From the NCBI RefSeq assembly GCF_004339525.1, contig NZ_SMGE01000001.1, positions 1,488,001 to 1,552,000 of the forward strand: DNA of 64,000 nt. The letters run 5' to 3'. Made by a program: the position numbers and the translations under genes. Shown here in pieces: positions 17,997-26,943 of the stretch. The notes under the pieces were generated by a model. That model searched no databases, had not been told where the DNA came from, and saw only the letters and a list, made by a program, of their open reading frames with translations. How positions within the stretch are numbered: position 1 is the first letter of the stretch; every line of letters begins with the position of its first letter. The stretch is from Flavobacterium sp. 90. Lineage in GTDB: Bacteria > Bacteroidota > Bacteroidia > Flavobacteriales > Flavobacteriaceae.

Positions 17997-19237
17997 TTTT
18001 TATTTTTAGCTTCAATCCATTTTGACATGTATTTGGTGCTTTTTAAAGTATGATGCTGAAGCAGACTTCCCATAAAATTATGCAAACGATGACTTTCGGA
18101 ATCATTCAGTAATGAATTGATTTTTGCTACTAAAGCTGTCGAATATTTACTTAATTGATAACATTCGTTTACAATTGCAACACCATTTTTTTGAGATTGT
18201 TTCCACAAATTTTCGTCGTGATATAAGTCAACTGCTTTTTTGGCAAACGTCTCAACATCATCGGTGACGAAACCATTCCAAGGTAAATTTGCATGCATTG
18301 CTTCAGAACCAATTGTAGTTGTCATACTTGGCGTTCCGCATTGCATCGCTTCCAGCAACTTACCTTTTAAACCGGCACCAAATCTAATTGGCGCAAGCAC
18401 AACTCTGGCTTTTTTAACGACTTCATTTGCGTCCTTGGCTCTTCCCATAATTAAGAAACCATTTTTCGTCTGATGTAATTGCAGCACTTTCTGTGAAGGA
18501 TAAGCGCCATAAACTTCCAAAACTGCCTCTGGAAATTGCTTTTTGATTATTGGCCAAATCATTTCTTTTAGATGTTGAACGGTATTCCAATTGGGTTCAT
18601 GGAGAAAATTTCCGATGAAAACAAAATTCTTACGTTCTTCAAATAAAGGTAATTTCAGAAGATCTAATTCAGACATTTCATAAACCAAAAACGGCAAATA
18701 ATACAGTAAATCTGAATCGATTTTAAAAACTTCTTTTAAGATTTTCATTTCAAATTCCGAAATAATAAAAGACAAATCACATCTTAAAATACTCGCAATT
18801 TCGCGTTTTGCAACTTCTTCAGATAACAAATCAGTATATTCAAAAGTTCTGTTTTCTTTAAACGCTTTTTGTCGTGCTATTCTTAAAGAGTGTAAATCCT
18901 CAGTATCTAATATTCGAATTGCTTTTGGACATTTTTCGGCGACACGCCAGCCAAATTGCTCTTCGATCATGAAACGATCAAATAAAACAACATCTGGATT
19001 TAGTTCTAAAATGAAATCATCAAAACTGGAATTATTCAATTCAATTGACTTTTTCTCTATTCCAAATTCAGTCAAATCAACCATAAAATCACTATCCAAA
19101 GCCGGACTCGCAAACGTGATTTCAAATTTGTTTTGTTTGAAAATGGAAATTAATTGCATCATTCTTCCACCAGCCGCAGACGAATTTGGTTCGGGCCAGA
19201 CAAAACCAATAATTAACAGTTTTTTTGCTTGATTCAT
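17993..19237 (-). CDS. Glycosyltransferase, GT4-like
   Basis: The 414-residue protein has a Rossmann-type start (KLLIIGFVWPEPNSSAAGGRMMQL) with the Gly-Gly-Arg loop seen in GT-B enzymes, and a C-terminal donor-binding half with FVFIGNFLHEPNW, VLEVYGAYPS, VVLAPIRFGAGLKGKLLEAM and a following CGTPSMTTTIGSEAM. It probably transfers a sugar from a nucleotide donor to a surface glycan or protein, in the cytoplasm. No polysaccharide gene cluster surrounds it, so the acceptor cannot be inferred. It is divergent from miaE. Confidence 0.82.
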   Translation of the reverse strand: MNQAKKLLIIGFVWPEPNSSAAGGRMMQLISIFKQNKFEITFASPALDSDFMVDLTEFGIEKKSIELNNSSFDDFILELNPDVVLFDRFMIEEQFGWRVAEKCPKAIRILDTEDLHSLRIARQKAFKENRTFEYTDLLSEEVAKREIASILRCDLSFIISEFEMKILKEVFKIDSDLLYYLPFLVYEMSELDLLKLPLFEERKNFVFIGNFLHEPNWNTVQHLKEMIWPIIKKQFPEAVLEVYGAYPSQKVLQLHQTKNGFLIMGRAKDANEVVKKARVVLAPIRFGAGLKGKLLEAMQCGTPSMTTTIGSEAMHANLPWNGFVTDDVETFAKKAVDLYHDENLWKQSQKNGVAIVNECYQLSKYSTALVAKINSLLNDSESHRLHNFMGSLLQHHTLKSTKYMSKWIEAKNKN

Positions 19238-19319
19238 TTTTGTTGTTTTCGCTATACAAAATAATGCTTTTTTACGCTCATTTGCACAATATTTCCTGAT
19301 TTTTGGTCAGAAAAATGAC

Positions 19320-19327
19320 TAATTTTG
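19320..19327 (+). promoter_or_regulatory. Candidate -7 element for miaE
   Basis: TAATTTTG matches the TAnnTTTG motif 25 bases before the miaE start, and a TTG lies 17 bases upstream at 19303. Confidence 0.45.
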
Positions 19328-19351
19328 CATATTACAAATTTTTGATAAATT

Positions 19352-19933
19352 ATGTTAGGATTAAAATTAGCTACAGACCCGCGTTGGGTAAATATTGTGG
19401 AGTCGAATATCGAAGAGATTTTAACAGATCACGCTTGGTGTGAGCAAAAAGCAGCTTCAAATGCAATAAGTTTAGTTACTTACAATTCTGAATTAGAAGA
19501 ATTAGTAACAGAAATGCTTGTGATTGCAAGAGAAGAATTAGAGCATTTGCAAATGGTGCATGATATTATCAAAAAAAGAGGTTTGACATTGGGACGCGAA
19601 AGAAAAGATCATTATGTAAATGAGCTTTTTAAATTCATGAAGAAAGACGGAAGCCGTAAAGACGCACTTTGTGATCGTTTATTGTTCTCAGCAATGATCG
19701 AAGCCAGAAGTTGTGAGCGTTTTAAAGTACTTTCAGAAAATATAAAAGACGAAGAATTGGCAAAATTCTATCGTGATTTAATGATTTCTGAAGCAGGACA
19801 TTATACTACTTTTTTAGGATTTGCAAGAAAATATACCGACAATATAGATATTGATAAACGCTGGAAAGAATGGATTGAATACGAAGGTTCTATTATTACC
19901 AATTACGGAAAAAGCGAAACCGTACACGGATAA
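19352..19933 (+). CDS. miaE: tRNA-(ms2io6A)-hydroxylase-like protein MiaE
   Basis: MiaE is a non-heme diiron monooxygenase that hydroxylates the isopentenyl group of ms2i6A37 in tRNA. The ferritin-like four-helix pattern of carboxylate and His ligands is visible: ILTDHAWCEQKAAS, VIAREELEHLQMVHDI, MIEARSCERFKVL and ISEAGHYTTFL. The length of 193 residues and the N-terminal LKLATDPRWVNIVESNIEEIL are typical of bacterial MiaE. It is followed after 51 bases by the AsmA-like gene, probably co-transcribed. Confidence 0.88.
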   Translation: MLGLKLATDPRWVNIVESNIEEILTDHAWCEQKAASNAISLVTYNSELEELVTEMLVIAREELEHLQMVHDIIKKRGLTLGRERKDHYVNELFKFMKKDGSRKDALCDRLLFSAMIEARSCERFKVLSENIKDEELAKFYRDLMISEAGHYTTFLGFARKYTDNIDIDKRWKEWIEYEGSIITNYGKSETVHG

Positions 19934-19984
19934 TATCCTTTTTTAATTCGATTTTCATTTTTACCTATAAAACCACAATTTGTT

Positions 19985-22741
19985 ATGTCTGCAAACAAAA
20001 CTAAGTCCATTTTATTAAAAACGGCTAAATATTTAGGAATCACTTTTGTTGTTATTATAGGATTACTATTCCTTACTCCTATTGTTTTTGCTGATAAAAT
20101 TAAGGAGCAAATCAAGAAAACGGCAAATGAAAAACTTAGTGCAGAATTAAATTATTCTGATGTTTCTGTTTCGTTTTTTCAGCATTTTCCTTCTCTGACT
20201 TTAACTTTAAGTGATTTAAATCTTAACGGATCTGCTCCATATACAAATGAAAAATTCATCACTGCAAAAGAAGTTTCTTTTGGAATAAATGTAGCAAGTT
20301 TAGTTTTTAGCAAAGAGGTAAAAATCGACCAGATTTACTTGTCTAATTCCTTCATTAACGTAAAAGTAAATGAAAAAGGTGAAGCAAACTACAACATTTA
20401 CAAATCATCTTCTCAAGCCGAAACTTCTAAAGATAGCTCTGAAACTGCTTTGAAACTGGAAAAAATCGAGATATTAAACAGCAAAATAATCTACGATGAC
20501 AAATCTACTAAAGTTCATTTTGACGCTTTTGGATTTGATTATTTAGGAAAAGGAGATTTAAACCAAGCTGTTTTTGACTTGTATTCAAAAGCCAAAATTG
20601 AAAAATTAAATATTGTTTACGAAGGTGAACCTTATTTAATGAACAAAAAAGTTGACGCTGATTTGATTACCAAAGTAAACGTAAACTCATTATCTTTCTT
20701 TTTTGAACAAAATAACTTAAAAATCAATCAGCTTTTAGTAGATTTTAAAGGAAAATTCAACTTCCTGAAAGACGGTTATAATATGGATTTTGTCATAAAA
20801 TCAGACAACAGTGATTTGCATGATGTTTTTACTGCTTTTCCACCAAAATATATTACCTGGCTTTCTAAAACCGAATTAAAAGGAAATACTAATTTACTTT
20901 TTACCTTAAAAGGAGATTATATTGCATCACAAAAAATAGCACCAGATCTTAATCTGGATGTAAAAATAGACAGCGGATTTGTCAATTATAACAAAAGTGC
21001 TTTTCCGGTTTCTAATCTTAATTTAGAAGTTAAAACAACGGTTCCTTCCTTAAATCCGGATCTCGCAATTGTTGATGCCAAAAATCTGTCTTTAAACATC
21101 AATAAAGATTATTTAAAATCGAAATTCTACGTAAAAGGAGTGAATACTCCGGATATTAATGCTGATTTTAAAGCTAATATTGATCTTGGAAAATTAATGC
21201 AGGCACTTGGGATTCCAAATGTTGTATTGAAAGGAAATTTAGCCGGAGATGTAAAAGCAAATGGAATATTTGATCCGAAAAAGAAAATCCTCCCAGTTAC
21301 AAATGGAGTTATCAATTTGGAAAATGGCTATTTAAAAACTCCTTATTATCCAAATCCAATCACAAATATTACCATAAAATCTAAGATTGAGAATCAAAAA
21401 GGAACTTTTGCAGATCTAAAAGTTAGCCTGAAACCAACTCAATTTACCTTTGAAGGAAAACCTGTTTTTGTTGAAGCTGATCTTAGCAACTTCAACGATT
21501 TAACTTATGATATTAAGGCAAAAGGAGAATTAGACGTTAATAAAATCTATAAAGTTTTCTCTCAAAAAGGACTTGATCTTGATGGTTTCGTAAAAGCCGA
21601 TTTAGTTTTGAAAGGCAAACAAAGTGACGCCGAAAAAGGAAATTATCGCAAACTTTACAACAAAGGAACTCTTGAACTTCGAAACATTGGTATAGCATCA
21701 GAATATCTTCCAAAGAAATTCGTGATTAAAGAAGGTATATTTAAAATCAATCAGGATAAAATGTCATTCAATAACTTTTTGGCTGCTTATGGCCAATCAG
21801 ATTTCAAAATGAATGGTTACTTACAAAACGTTTTTAACTATATAACTACTAATACAGGAGTTTTAAGAGGTTCTTTTAAAGTTACATCACGATATATTAA
21901 TGTTGATGAATTTATGTCAAGCACTCCGGCAAATACTTCTGTTACAGAAACAAAAACAGAAATTCAACCGCAGGCTCAACCTGTACAAAAAGGAGTTATT
22001 ATTATCCCAGCCAATTTGAATTTGAATTTTACAGCAAATGCTCAAAAAGTAAATTTTGACAAATTAAATCTTCAAAATGCTGTTGGAAATCTAAGCATGA
22101 ACAAAGGAAAATTGAGCATGCAAAACACTGGTTTTAATTTAATTGGTTGTGCTGTTTCTATGAATGCTAATTATCAGGCTGTAACGCCTAAAAAAGCAAA
22201 TTTCGATTACGCCGTTAAAGCTTCTGATTTTGACATCAAGAGAGCCTATAATGAGATTGAGGTTTTTAGAAAAATGGCAAGCGCTGCCGAAAAAGCACAA
22301 GGAATTGTTTCTGTAGATTATCAATTAAAAGGTCGTTTAAACGCAAATATGGATCCCGTTTATCCATCACTTGTTGGCGGCGGAACTCTTTCTGTGAAAG
22401 ACGTAAAAGTAAGAGGACTAAAAATGTTTAGTGCGGTAAGTAAAGAAACCAATACCGAATCTATAAAAAATCCTGATGTATCAAAAGTTGACATAAAAAC
22501 TACAATCAAGAACAATATAATTACCGTAGAACGCTTTAAATTTAAATTTGCAGGCTTTAGACCAAGAATCGAAGGAACAACAAGTTTAGACGGAAAACTG
22601 AACTTAAAAATGCGTTTAGGCTTACCTCCTCTTGGAATATTCGGAATTCCTTTAACTGTTACAGGAACTCAAAATAGTCCAAAAGTAAAAGTCGGAAGAA
22701 AAACTAATGATTTAGAAGAGACAAAAGATACTGAGGAATAA
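19985..22741 (+). CDS. AsmA-like / AsmA_2 domain envelope protein
   Basis: The 918-residue protein has an N-terminal membrane anchor (residues about 13-37, ending TPIVFADKIKEQIKKTANEK) followed by a long beta-rich periplasmic body typical of AsmA/TamB-type bridge-like proteins. The NEKLSAELNYSDVSVSFFQHFPSLTLTLSDL stretch is characteristic (shown here as two parts: NEKLSAELNYSDVSVSFF and QHFPSLTLTLSDL). The C-terminal region (LKMRLGLPPLGIFGIPLTVTG) is the AsmA_2-like end. Family members are linked to lipid transport between membranes; the exact role here is unknown. Confidence 0.85.
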   Translation: MSANKTKSILLKTAKYLGITFVVIIGLLFLTPIVFADKIKEQIKKTANEKLSAELNYSDVSVSFFQHFPSLTLTLSDLNLNGSAPYTNEKFITAKEVSFGINVASLVFSKEVKIDQIYLSNSFINVKVNEKGEANYNIYKSSSQAETSKDSSETALKLEKIEILNSKIIYDDKSTKVHFDAFGFDYLGKGDLNQAVFDLYSKAKIEKLNIVYEGEPYLMNKKVDADLITKVNVNSLSFFFEQNNLKINQLLVDFKGKFNFLKDGYNMDFVIKSDNSDLHDVFTAFPPKYITWLSKTELKGNTNLLFTLKGDYIASQKIAPDLNLDVKIDSGFVNYNKSAFPVSNLNLEVKTTVPSLNPDLAIVDAKNLSLNINKDYLKSKFYVKGVNTPDINADFKANIDLGKLMQALGIPNVVLKGNLAGDVKANGIFDPKKKILPVTNGVINLENGYLKTPYYPNPITNITIKSKIENQKGTFADLKVSLKPTQFTFEGKPVFVEADLSNFNDLTYDIKAKGELDVNKIYKVFSQKGLDLDGFVKADLVLKGKQSDAEKGNYRKLYNKGTLELRNIGIASEYLPKKFVIKEGIFKINQDKMSFNNFLAAYGQSDFKMNGYLQNVFNYITTNTGVLRGSFKVTSRYINVDEFMSSTPANTSVTETKTEIQPQAQPVQKGVIIIPANLNLNFTANAQKVNFDKLNLQNAVGNLSMNKGKLSMQNTGFNLIGCAVSMNANYQAVTPKKANFDYAVKASDFDIKRAYNEIEVFRKMASAAEKAQGIVSVDYQLKGRLNANMDPVYPSLVGGGTLSVKDVKVRGLKMFSAVSKETNTESIKNPDVSKVDIKTTIKNNIITVERFKFKFAGFRPRIEGTTSLDGKLNLKMRLGLPPLGIFGIPLTVTGTQNSPKVKVGRKTNDLEETKDTEE

Positions 22742-22744
22742 AAG

Positions 22745-22773
22745 AAAAGCCTGTTCATAACGAACAGGCTTTT
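22745..22773. terminator. Bidirectional terminator after the AsmA-like gene
   Basis: The arms AAAAGCCTGTTC and GAACAGGCTTTT with a 5-base loop lie between two convergent genes and have a T run on the plus strand. Confidence 0.87.
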
Positions 22774-22802
22774 TTATTTTAAGTCACAACACAAATCACT
22801 TG

Positions 22803-24092
22803 TTAAACAAACAAAGTTCCAGAAACATACAAAATACCTTTTGCTAATAACCACAATAAAGCTGCCATTCCTAAAAATCCCCAAGTCCAGGTATTACTTC
22901 TTTTCCAACTGAAGAAAAACGTCGGGATTTCCCAGTATTTAATCACGATAAAAATACTTACTCCAATTAGTGAAGCCCAGATCATTTCAGCCGAACGAAT
23001 CTGAAAACTATAAAACAAAACTGCCACAAAAAAGAGAGTTGCTACGAATGACAAATAATAGTAATTCTTATAATTCCGTTTATAATTATCCTTAAGCGAC
23101 AACAGCAAAAATGATATAATTAGTAAGCTCGTCAAAGCTGTTATTACATAAGAGAAAATCACATTCTGCTGCCAAATAAGAAAACCATCAATGATTAACG
23201 CCAAAACAACACAGGCTGCGAGCGAATAAACACTTCTTTCGATAAAAGCATCTTTCTCTTTATATGGTATAAGAATTGGATACATATATTTCTCTAAAAT
23301 TCTCCAAAAAGGCAAAGCACAAATTGCCGCCATTGCAGCTACAACAATTTCATAATTATACAGAGTATCTCCCGGAATTTTATACAAAAGATAAAACAGA
23401 GCCAAAGTAACAATAATAGCAGGCAGACAAATTGTTTTTACAGTCTCCCATTTATCATTTCCCCAGAAATTATTCTTTATTTCAAAAATATATTTCTGCA
23501 CTAAATACTTGCGTGTAAAAATCGCTGTCGATTGACTCCATAACAAAAACAAACCAGTATGAATCACTATAGTACGCAATGTCATTTCCTCTATAAAACA
23601 TCCCCAAACAACACATGCAATACCTATTAATAATAGCTCATACGTTAATAAAATTGCAGAAAACAAAAGCCTGAATAAAGGAGCAAACTGTTTTATGAGG
23701 ATATTTATCAATGAATTCCAATAATTACGTAACAAACCTATTATGGAACAAATTGCAATAAATGCAGCGAGATACAACATCCAATTGGTAAGAGATTGCG
23801 TTTGCATCCATAATTGAACAGCAGAATTTTTTACCGGAACATAGACTATATGAGAATTAGCATAAATTTCATTGGCTAATTGATTTCTTACTGTATCATT
23901 AATTGCAGTAAACTGATTTTTATGTTTTAGCCAATATACATTTGCATCAGAACCGCTTCTTTGCAAGATGGCAAATTCGTATAAAATCTTTTTCTGAGAA
24001 TCACTTAAGGATGCCGTTTGTTCTGTAGAATGAATTTCTTTTGCAAACAGATTTGTACAGAAAAGAAATAAAAGGAAAACTATTTTTTTCAA
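22803..24092 (-). CDS. Polytopic membrane protein of unknown function
   Basis: I do not recognise a family. The 429-residue protein has a cleavable signal peptide (MKKIVFLLFLFCTNLFAKE), a soluble periplasmic part of about 80 residues with NQLANEIYANSHIVYVPVK, and then roughly nine hydrophobic helices from about residue 105 to the end. Loops are short, with aromatic and basic residues. The arrangement of a short exported domain followed by a membrane bundle suggests an integral inner-membrane protein. It is isolated: convergent with the AsmA-like gene, and followed upstream by a 520-base repeat-bearing gap. Confidence 0.7.
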   Translation of the reverse strand: MKKIVFLLFLFCTNLFAKEIHSTEQTASLSDSQKKILYEFAILQRSGSDANVYWLKHKNQFTAINDTVRNQLANEIYANSHIVYVPVKNSAVQLWMQTQSLTNWMLYLAAFIAICSIIGLLRNYWNSLINILIKQFAPLFRLLFSAILLTYELLLIGIACVVWGCFIEEMTLRTIVIHTGLFLLWSQSTAIFTRKYLVQKYIFEIKNNFWGNDKWETVKTICLPAIIVTLALFYLLYKIPGDTLYNYEIVVAAMAAICALPFWRILEKYMYPILIPYKEKDAFIERSVYSLAACVVLALIIDGFLIWQQNVIFSYVITALTSLLIISFLLLSLKDNYKRNYKNYYYLSFVATLFFVAVLFYSFQIRSAEMIWASLIGVSIFIVIKYWEIPTFFFSWKRSNTWTWGFLGMAALLWLLAKGILYVSGTLFV

Positions 24093-24288
24093 AATTTGAG
24101 TAGATTAATCCATCCAAAAATACAAATAATACAGTGGAAAAAATTAAAATTCCAAATTCCAATAACAAAAACGCTTATGTGTATTTCAAAAAAGAAAACC
24201 GATTTATCCTTTCGGTTAAAATAACAAAAACAAGATACCAACCCTAAATGTTGTGACGAAATATAAAAACCAAACTAAGTACTTATTT

Positions 24289-24436
24289 TTTACCGCAAAA
24301 AGCGCAAAGATTTTTACCTAAGAATACTTCTAAAAAGTACAAAGTTCGCAAAGCTTTGTAATCACTTAGCTTTGCGAACTTTGCCCCTTTTACAAAAGAG
24401 AAAAGCAAAAAAACTTAGCGTTCTTTGCGGTAAATT
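24289..24436. repeat. Nested inverted repeat in the gap before rpmA
   Basis: The inner arms AAAGTTCGCAAAGCT (24341-24355) and AGCTTTGCGAACTTT (24368-24382) are perfect complements. Outer imperfect arms near 24289-24314 and 24410-24436 share TTTACCGCAAA and its complement. The same design occurs at 32111-32162, so this is a dispersed mobile-type repeat. The remainder of the 24093-24612 gap holds an AATTCCAAATTCC repeat word near 24150 and no gene. Confidence 0.75.
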
Positions 24437-24565
24437 TTTTTTCTCTCTCCATAGGTTTTTGAATTAGTCCAAAACAAACACAACTACACCTACTTTAAAC
24501 ACATAACAAAAGACAGCAAACTTAAATTTTCTTATATAACTTATATGGTTAAACCATAAAAACAA

Positions 24566-24594
24566 AAAACCCGCTCTTTTCAGAACGGGTTTTG
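24566..24594 (-). terminator. Terminator after rpmA
   Basis: The arms around AACCCG and CGGGTT with an inner TCT/AGA continuation form a hairpin just downstream of rpmA, with A residues that become a U run on the minus strand. Confidence 0.75.
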
Positions 24595-24612
24595 TAATAA
24601 GTAGTCTAATGA

Positions 24613-24873
24613 TTATGCTTCGAATGGAAGGATAGATACATAAGATTTGTTATCTTTTTTCTTTTGGAACTTAACAACTCCAGCTACTCTTGCGTGTAGT
24701 GTGTGATCTTTACTGATGTAAACGTTTTCACCTGGATTATGTTTTGAACCTCTTTGTCTAACGATGATGTTCCCAGCAATAGCAGCTTGTCCACCAAAAA
24801 TCTTAACGCCTAAACGTTTTGATTCTGATTCTCTACCATTCTTCGAACTACCGACACCTTTCTTGTGAGCCAT
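24613..24873 (-). CDS. rpmA: 50S ribosomal protein L27
   Basis: L27 sits at the peptidyl-transferase centre of the large subunit. The start [20 protein letters not shown] and the body [25 protein letters not shown] are diagnostic. The protein begins directly with MAHKKG, so there is no N-terminal extension of the kind removed by Prp in Firmicutes. The length of 86 residues is normal. It follows rplU by 24 bases in the usual pair. Confidence 0.97.
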   Translation of the reverse strand: MAHKKGVGSSKNGRESESKRLGVKIFGGQAAIAGNIIVRQRGSKHNPGENVYISKDHTLHARVAGVVKFQKKKDNKSYVSILPFEA

Positions 24874-24897
24874 GACGTATGAGTTTAAATATTGTTA

Positions 24898-25338
24898 TTA
24901 TTCTTTAGTAGCTTCTTTTTTTGCTTTTGGAGCTGCTGCTTTTTTTACTTTAGGAGCTTCTACTTCTTCAGTAGCTACTTCTTCTGCCACAACTGCTTTT
25001 TTAGCTGCTGCTTTTTTAGTTCCTCCTGCTGCAGTAATACCTTCAATTACAATTTGAGTAAGATATTGTCTGTGACCATTTCTCTTTTTGTATCCTTTTC
25101 TTCTTTTCTTTTTGAAAACGATAACTTTATCTCCTTTTAAGTGTTGTAACACTTTAGCTTCTACTGAAGCACCTTCTATAGCTGGGGCGCCTAAAGTTAC
25201 ATTTCCATTATCGTCTAATAAAAGAACTTTGTCAAAAGAAATTTTTGAACCTTCTTCATTAGCCAAACGGTTAACATAAACCTTTAAGTCTTTGCTTACT
25301 TTGAATTGTTGCCCTGCTATCTCTACGATTGCATACAT
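24898..25338 (-). CDS. rplU: 50S ribosomal protein L21 with a basic/acidic C-terminal tail
   Basis: Residues 1 to about 103 are the normal L21 domain (MYAIVEIAGQQFKV ... KGYKKRNGHRQYLTQIVIEG). The final 43 residues are an extra low-complexity tail rich in Ala, Lys, Val and Glu (for example KKAAAKKAVVAEEVATEEVE). Many Bacteroidota L21 proteins have such tails, which are likely unstructured on the ribosome surface. It is first in the rplU-rpmA pair. Confidence 0.96.
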   Translation of the reverse strand: MYAIVEIAGQQFKVSKDLKVYVNRLANEEGSKISFDKVLLLDDNGNVTLGAPAIEGASVEAKVLQHLKGDKVIVFKKKRRKGYKKRNGHRQYLTQIVIEGITAAGGTKKAAAKKAVVAEEVATEEVEAPKVKKAAAPKAKKEATKE

Positions 25339-25367
25339 ACCAAATTGATTTATTGATTTTTAAGGTT

Positions 25368-25398
25368 GCAAATATACAATTAATAATTTACTGTGCAA
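25368..25398 (-). promoter_or_regulatory. Promoter of rplU-rpmA
   Basis: On the minus strand TATATTTG (25375-25368) matches the -7 motif and a TTG lies at 25398-25396, about 20 bases upstream. The distance to the rplU start is about 30 bases. Confidence 0.6.
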
Positions 25399-25608
25399 TC
25401 TCTTATTCTAAAAATATTTTTTTCTCTTTAATCTCTGTTTTTCAAGGCATTTCAGGCATTAAAAAAAGTCAATCTGATGTAAAATACTGTTAAAGTACCA
25501 TCAAAATAGTACAGAATCTCCAAATGATAATAAAAAAAGTTATTTTTGATGTAACGATAACCAACTCTTTGCTACCTACATATTAGGTAATATAAATTAT
25601 TAATCTTT

Positions 25609-26931
25609 ATGAAAAATTCAATAATGATGTTAAGTGCAGCACTTATGCTCGGCGGAGTAGCTCATGCTCAAAAGGTAGCTTTTGAAGAATACAATTTAGA
25701 TAACGGTATGCATGTTATTTTGCATAACGATCCATCGGCTCCAGTTGTGATAACCTCAGTAATGTATCACGTAGGTTCAAAAGATGAGCGTCCTGATCGT
25801 ACAGGCTTTGCGCATTTCTTTGAGCATTTATTATTTGAAGGAACAGAAAATATAAAACGTGGTGAATGGATGAAAATCGTTACTGCCAACGGAGGTGTAA
25901 ATAATGCCAACACAACAGACGACAGAACATATTATTATGAAGTTTTTCCATCAAACAGTTTAGAACTTGGTTTATGGATGGAATCTGAGCGATTAATGCA
26001 TCCTGTAATTAATAAAATTGGAGTTGAGACTCAAAATGAAGTTGTCAAAGAAGAAAAAAGAATGCGTTACGACAATCAGCCTTACGGGAATATCCTTCCT
26101 GAGGTGAAAAAGAACATGTTCAAAAATCACCCGTATCGATGGACAACTATCGGTTCTATGAAAGATCTTGATGCAGCAACTCTGGAAGAATTTAAAGCTT
26201 TCAATAAAAAGTTTTATACTCCAAATAATGCTGTTTTAGTAGTTGCAGGAGATTTCGACAAAACCAAAACTAAAGAATGGATTCAGAAATATTTTGCTAC
26301 AATCCCAAGAGGTGAAGATGTCAAAAAACAAACTTTTGTTGAAGAACCAATTAATCAAACTATAAAAGCAACTTACGAAGATCCGAATATTCAGATTCCA
26401 ATGATTGTTGCTTCTTATAGAACGCCTTCAATGAAAACGAGAGATGCAAGAGTTCTTGATTTAATCTCTTCTTATTTAAGTGATGGAAAAAGTTCTAAAT
26501 TGTACAAAAAAATAGTTGACGACAAAAAAATGGCGCTTCAAATTGGTGCTGTTGGATTTAGTCAGGAAGATTACGGAATGTACATTTTGTATGGTTTGCC
26601 AATGGCTCCAAACACTACAGCAGACATTTTGAAAGAAATGGACGAAGAAATCGTAAAAATCCAAACCGATTTGATTTCTGAAAAAGATTACCAAAAATTA
26701 CAAAACAAATTCGATAATAATTTTGTGAATGCAAATGCAAGCGTTGAAGGAATTGCTGAAAACCTGGCTTCTTATTATTTACTTTATGGAGATGTAAATC
26801 TTATTAATACTGAGATTGATCTTTACCACTCTATTACAAGAGAAGAAATTAGAGAAGTAGCCAAAAAGTATTTAAATCCTAACCAACGTTTAATTTTAGA
26901 TTACATTCCATCAACTAAAGCTCAAAACTAA
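25609..26931 (+). CDS. M16-family zinc peptidase, catalytic subunit
   Basis: The 440-residue protein has a signal peptide (MKNSIMMLSAALMLGGVAHA) and the inverted zinc motif HFFEH (69-73), with a downstream Glu in NEVVKEEKRMRYDN. This is the catalytic half of an M16 (pitrilysin/processing-peptidase-like) enzyme. It lacks the R/Y substrate-binding pair: the expected place reads DDKKMALQIGAV. It would thus work with the second M16 protein encoded 12 bases downstream, which has the R/Y motif but no zinc site. Location is periplasmic. Substrates are probably exported peptides. Confidence 0.9.
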   Translation: MKNSIMMLSAALMLGGVAHAQKVAFEEYNLDNGMHVILHNDPSAPVVITSVMYHVGSKDERPDRTGFAHFFEHLLFEGTENIKRGEWMKIVTANGGVNNANTTDDRTYYYEVFPSNSLELGLWMESERLMHPVINKIGVETQNEVVKEEKRMRYDNQPYGNILPEVKKNMFKNHPYRWTTIGSMKDLDAATLEEFKAFNKKFYTPNNAVLVVAGDFDKTKTKEWIQKYFATIPRGEDVKKQTFVEEPINQTIKATYEDPNIQIPMIVASYRTPSMKTRDARVLDLISSYLSDGKSSKLYKKIVDDKKMALQIGAVGFSQEDYGMYILYGLPMAPNTTADILKEMDEEIVKIQTDLISEKDYQKLQNKFDNNFVNANASVEGIAENLASYYLLYGDVNLINTEIDLYHSITREEIREVAKKYLNPNQRLILDYIPSTKAQN

Positions 26932-26943
26932 GTCTATCGAATC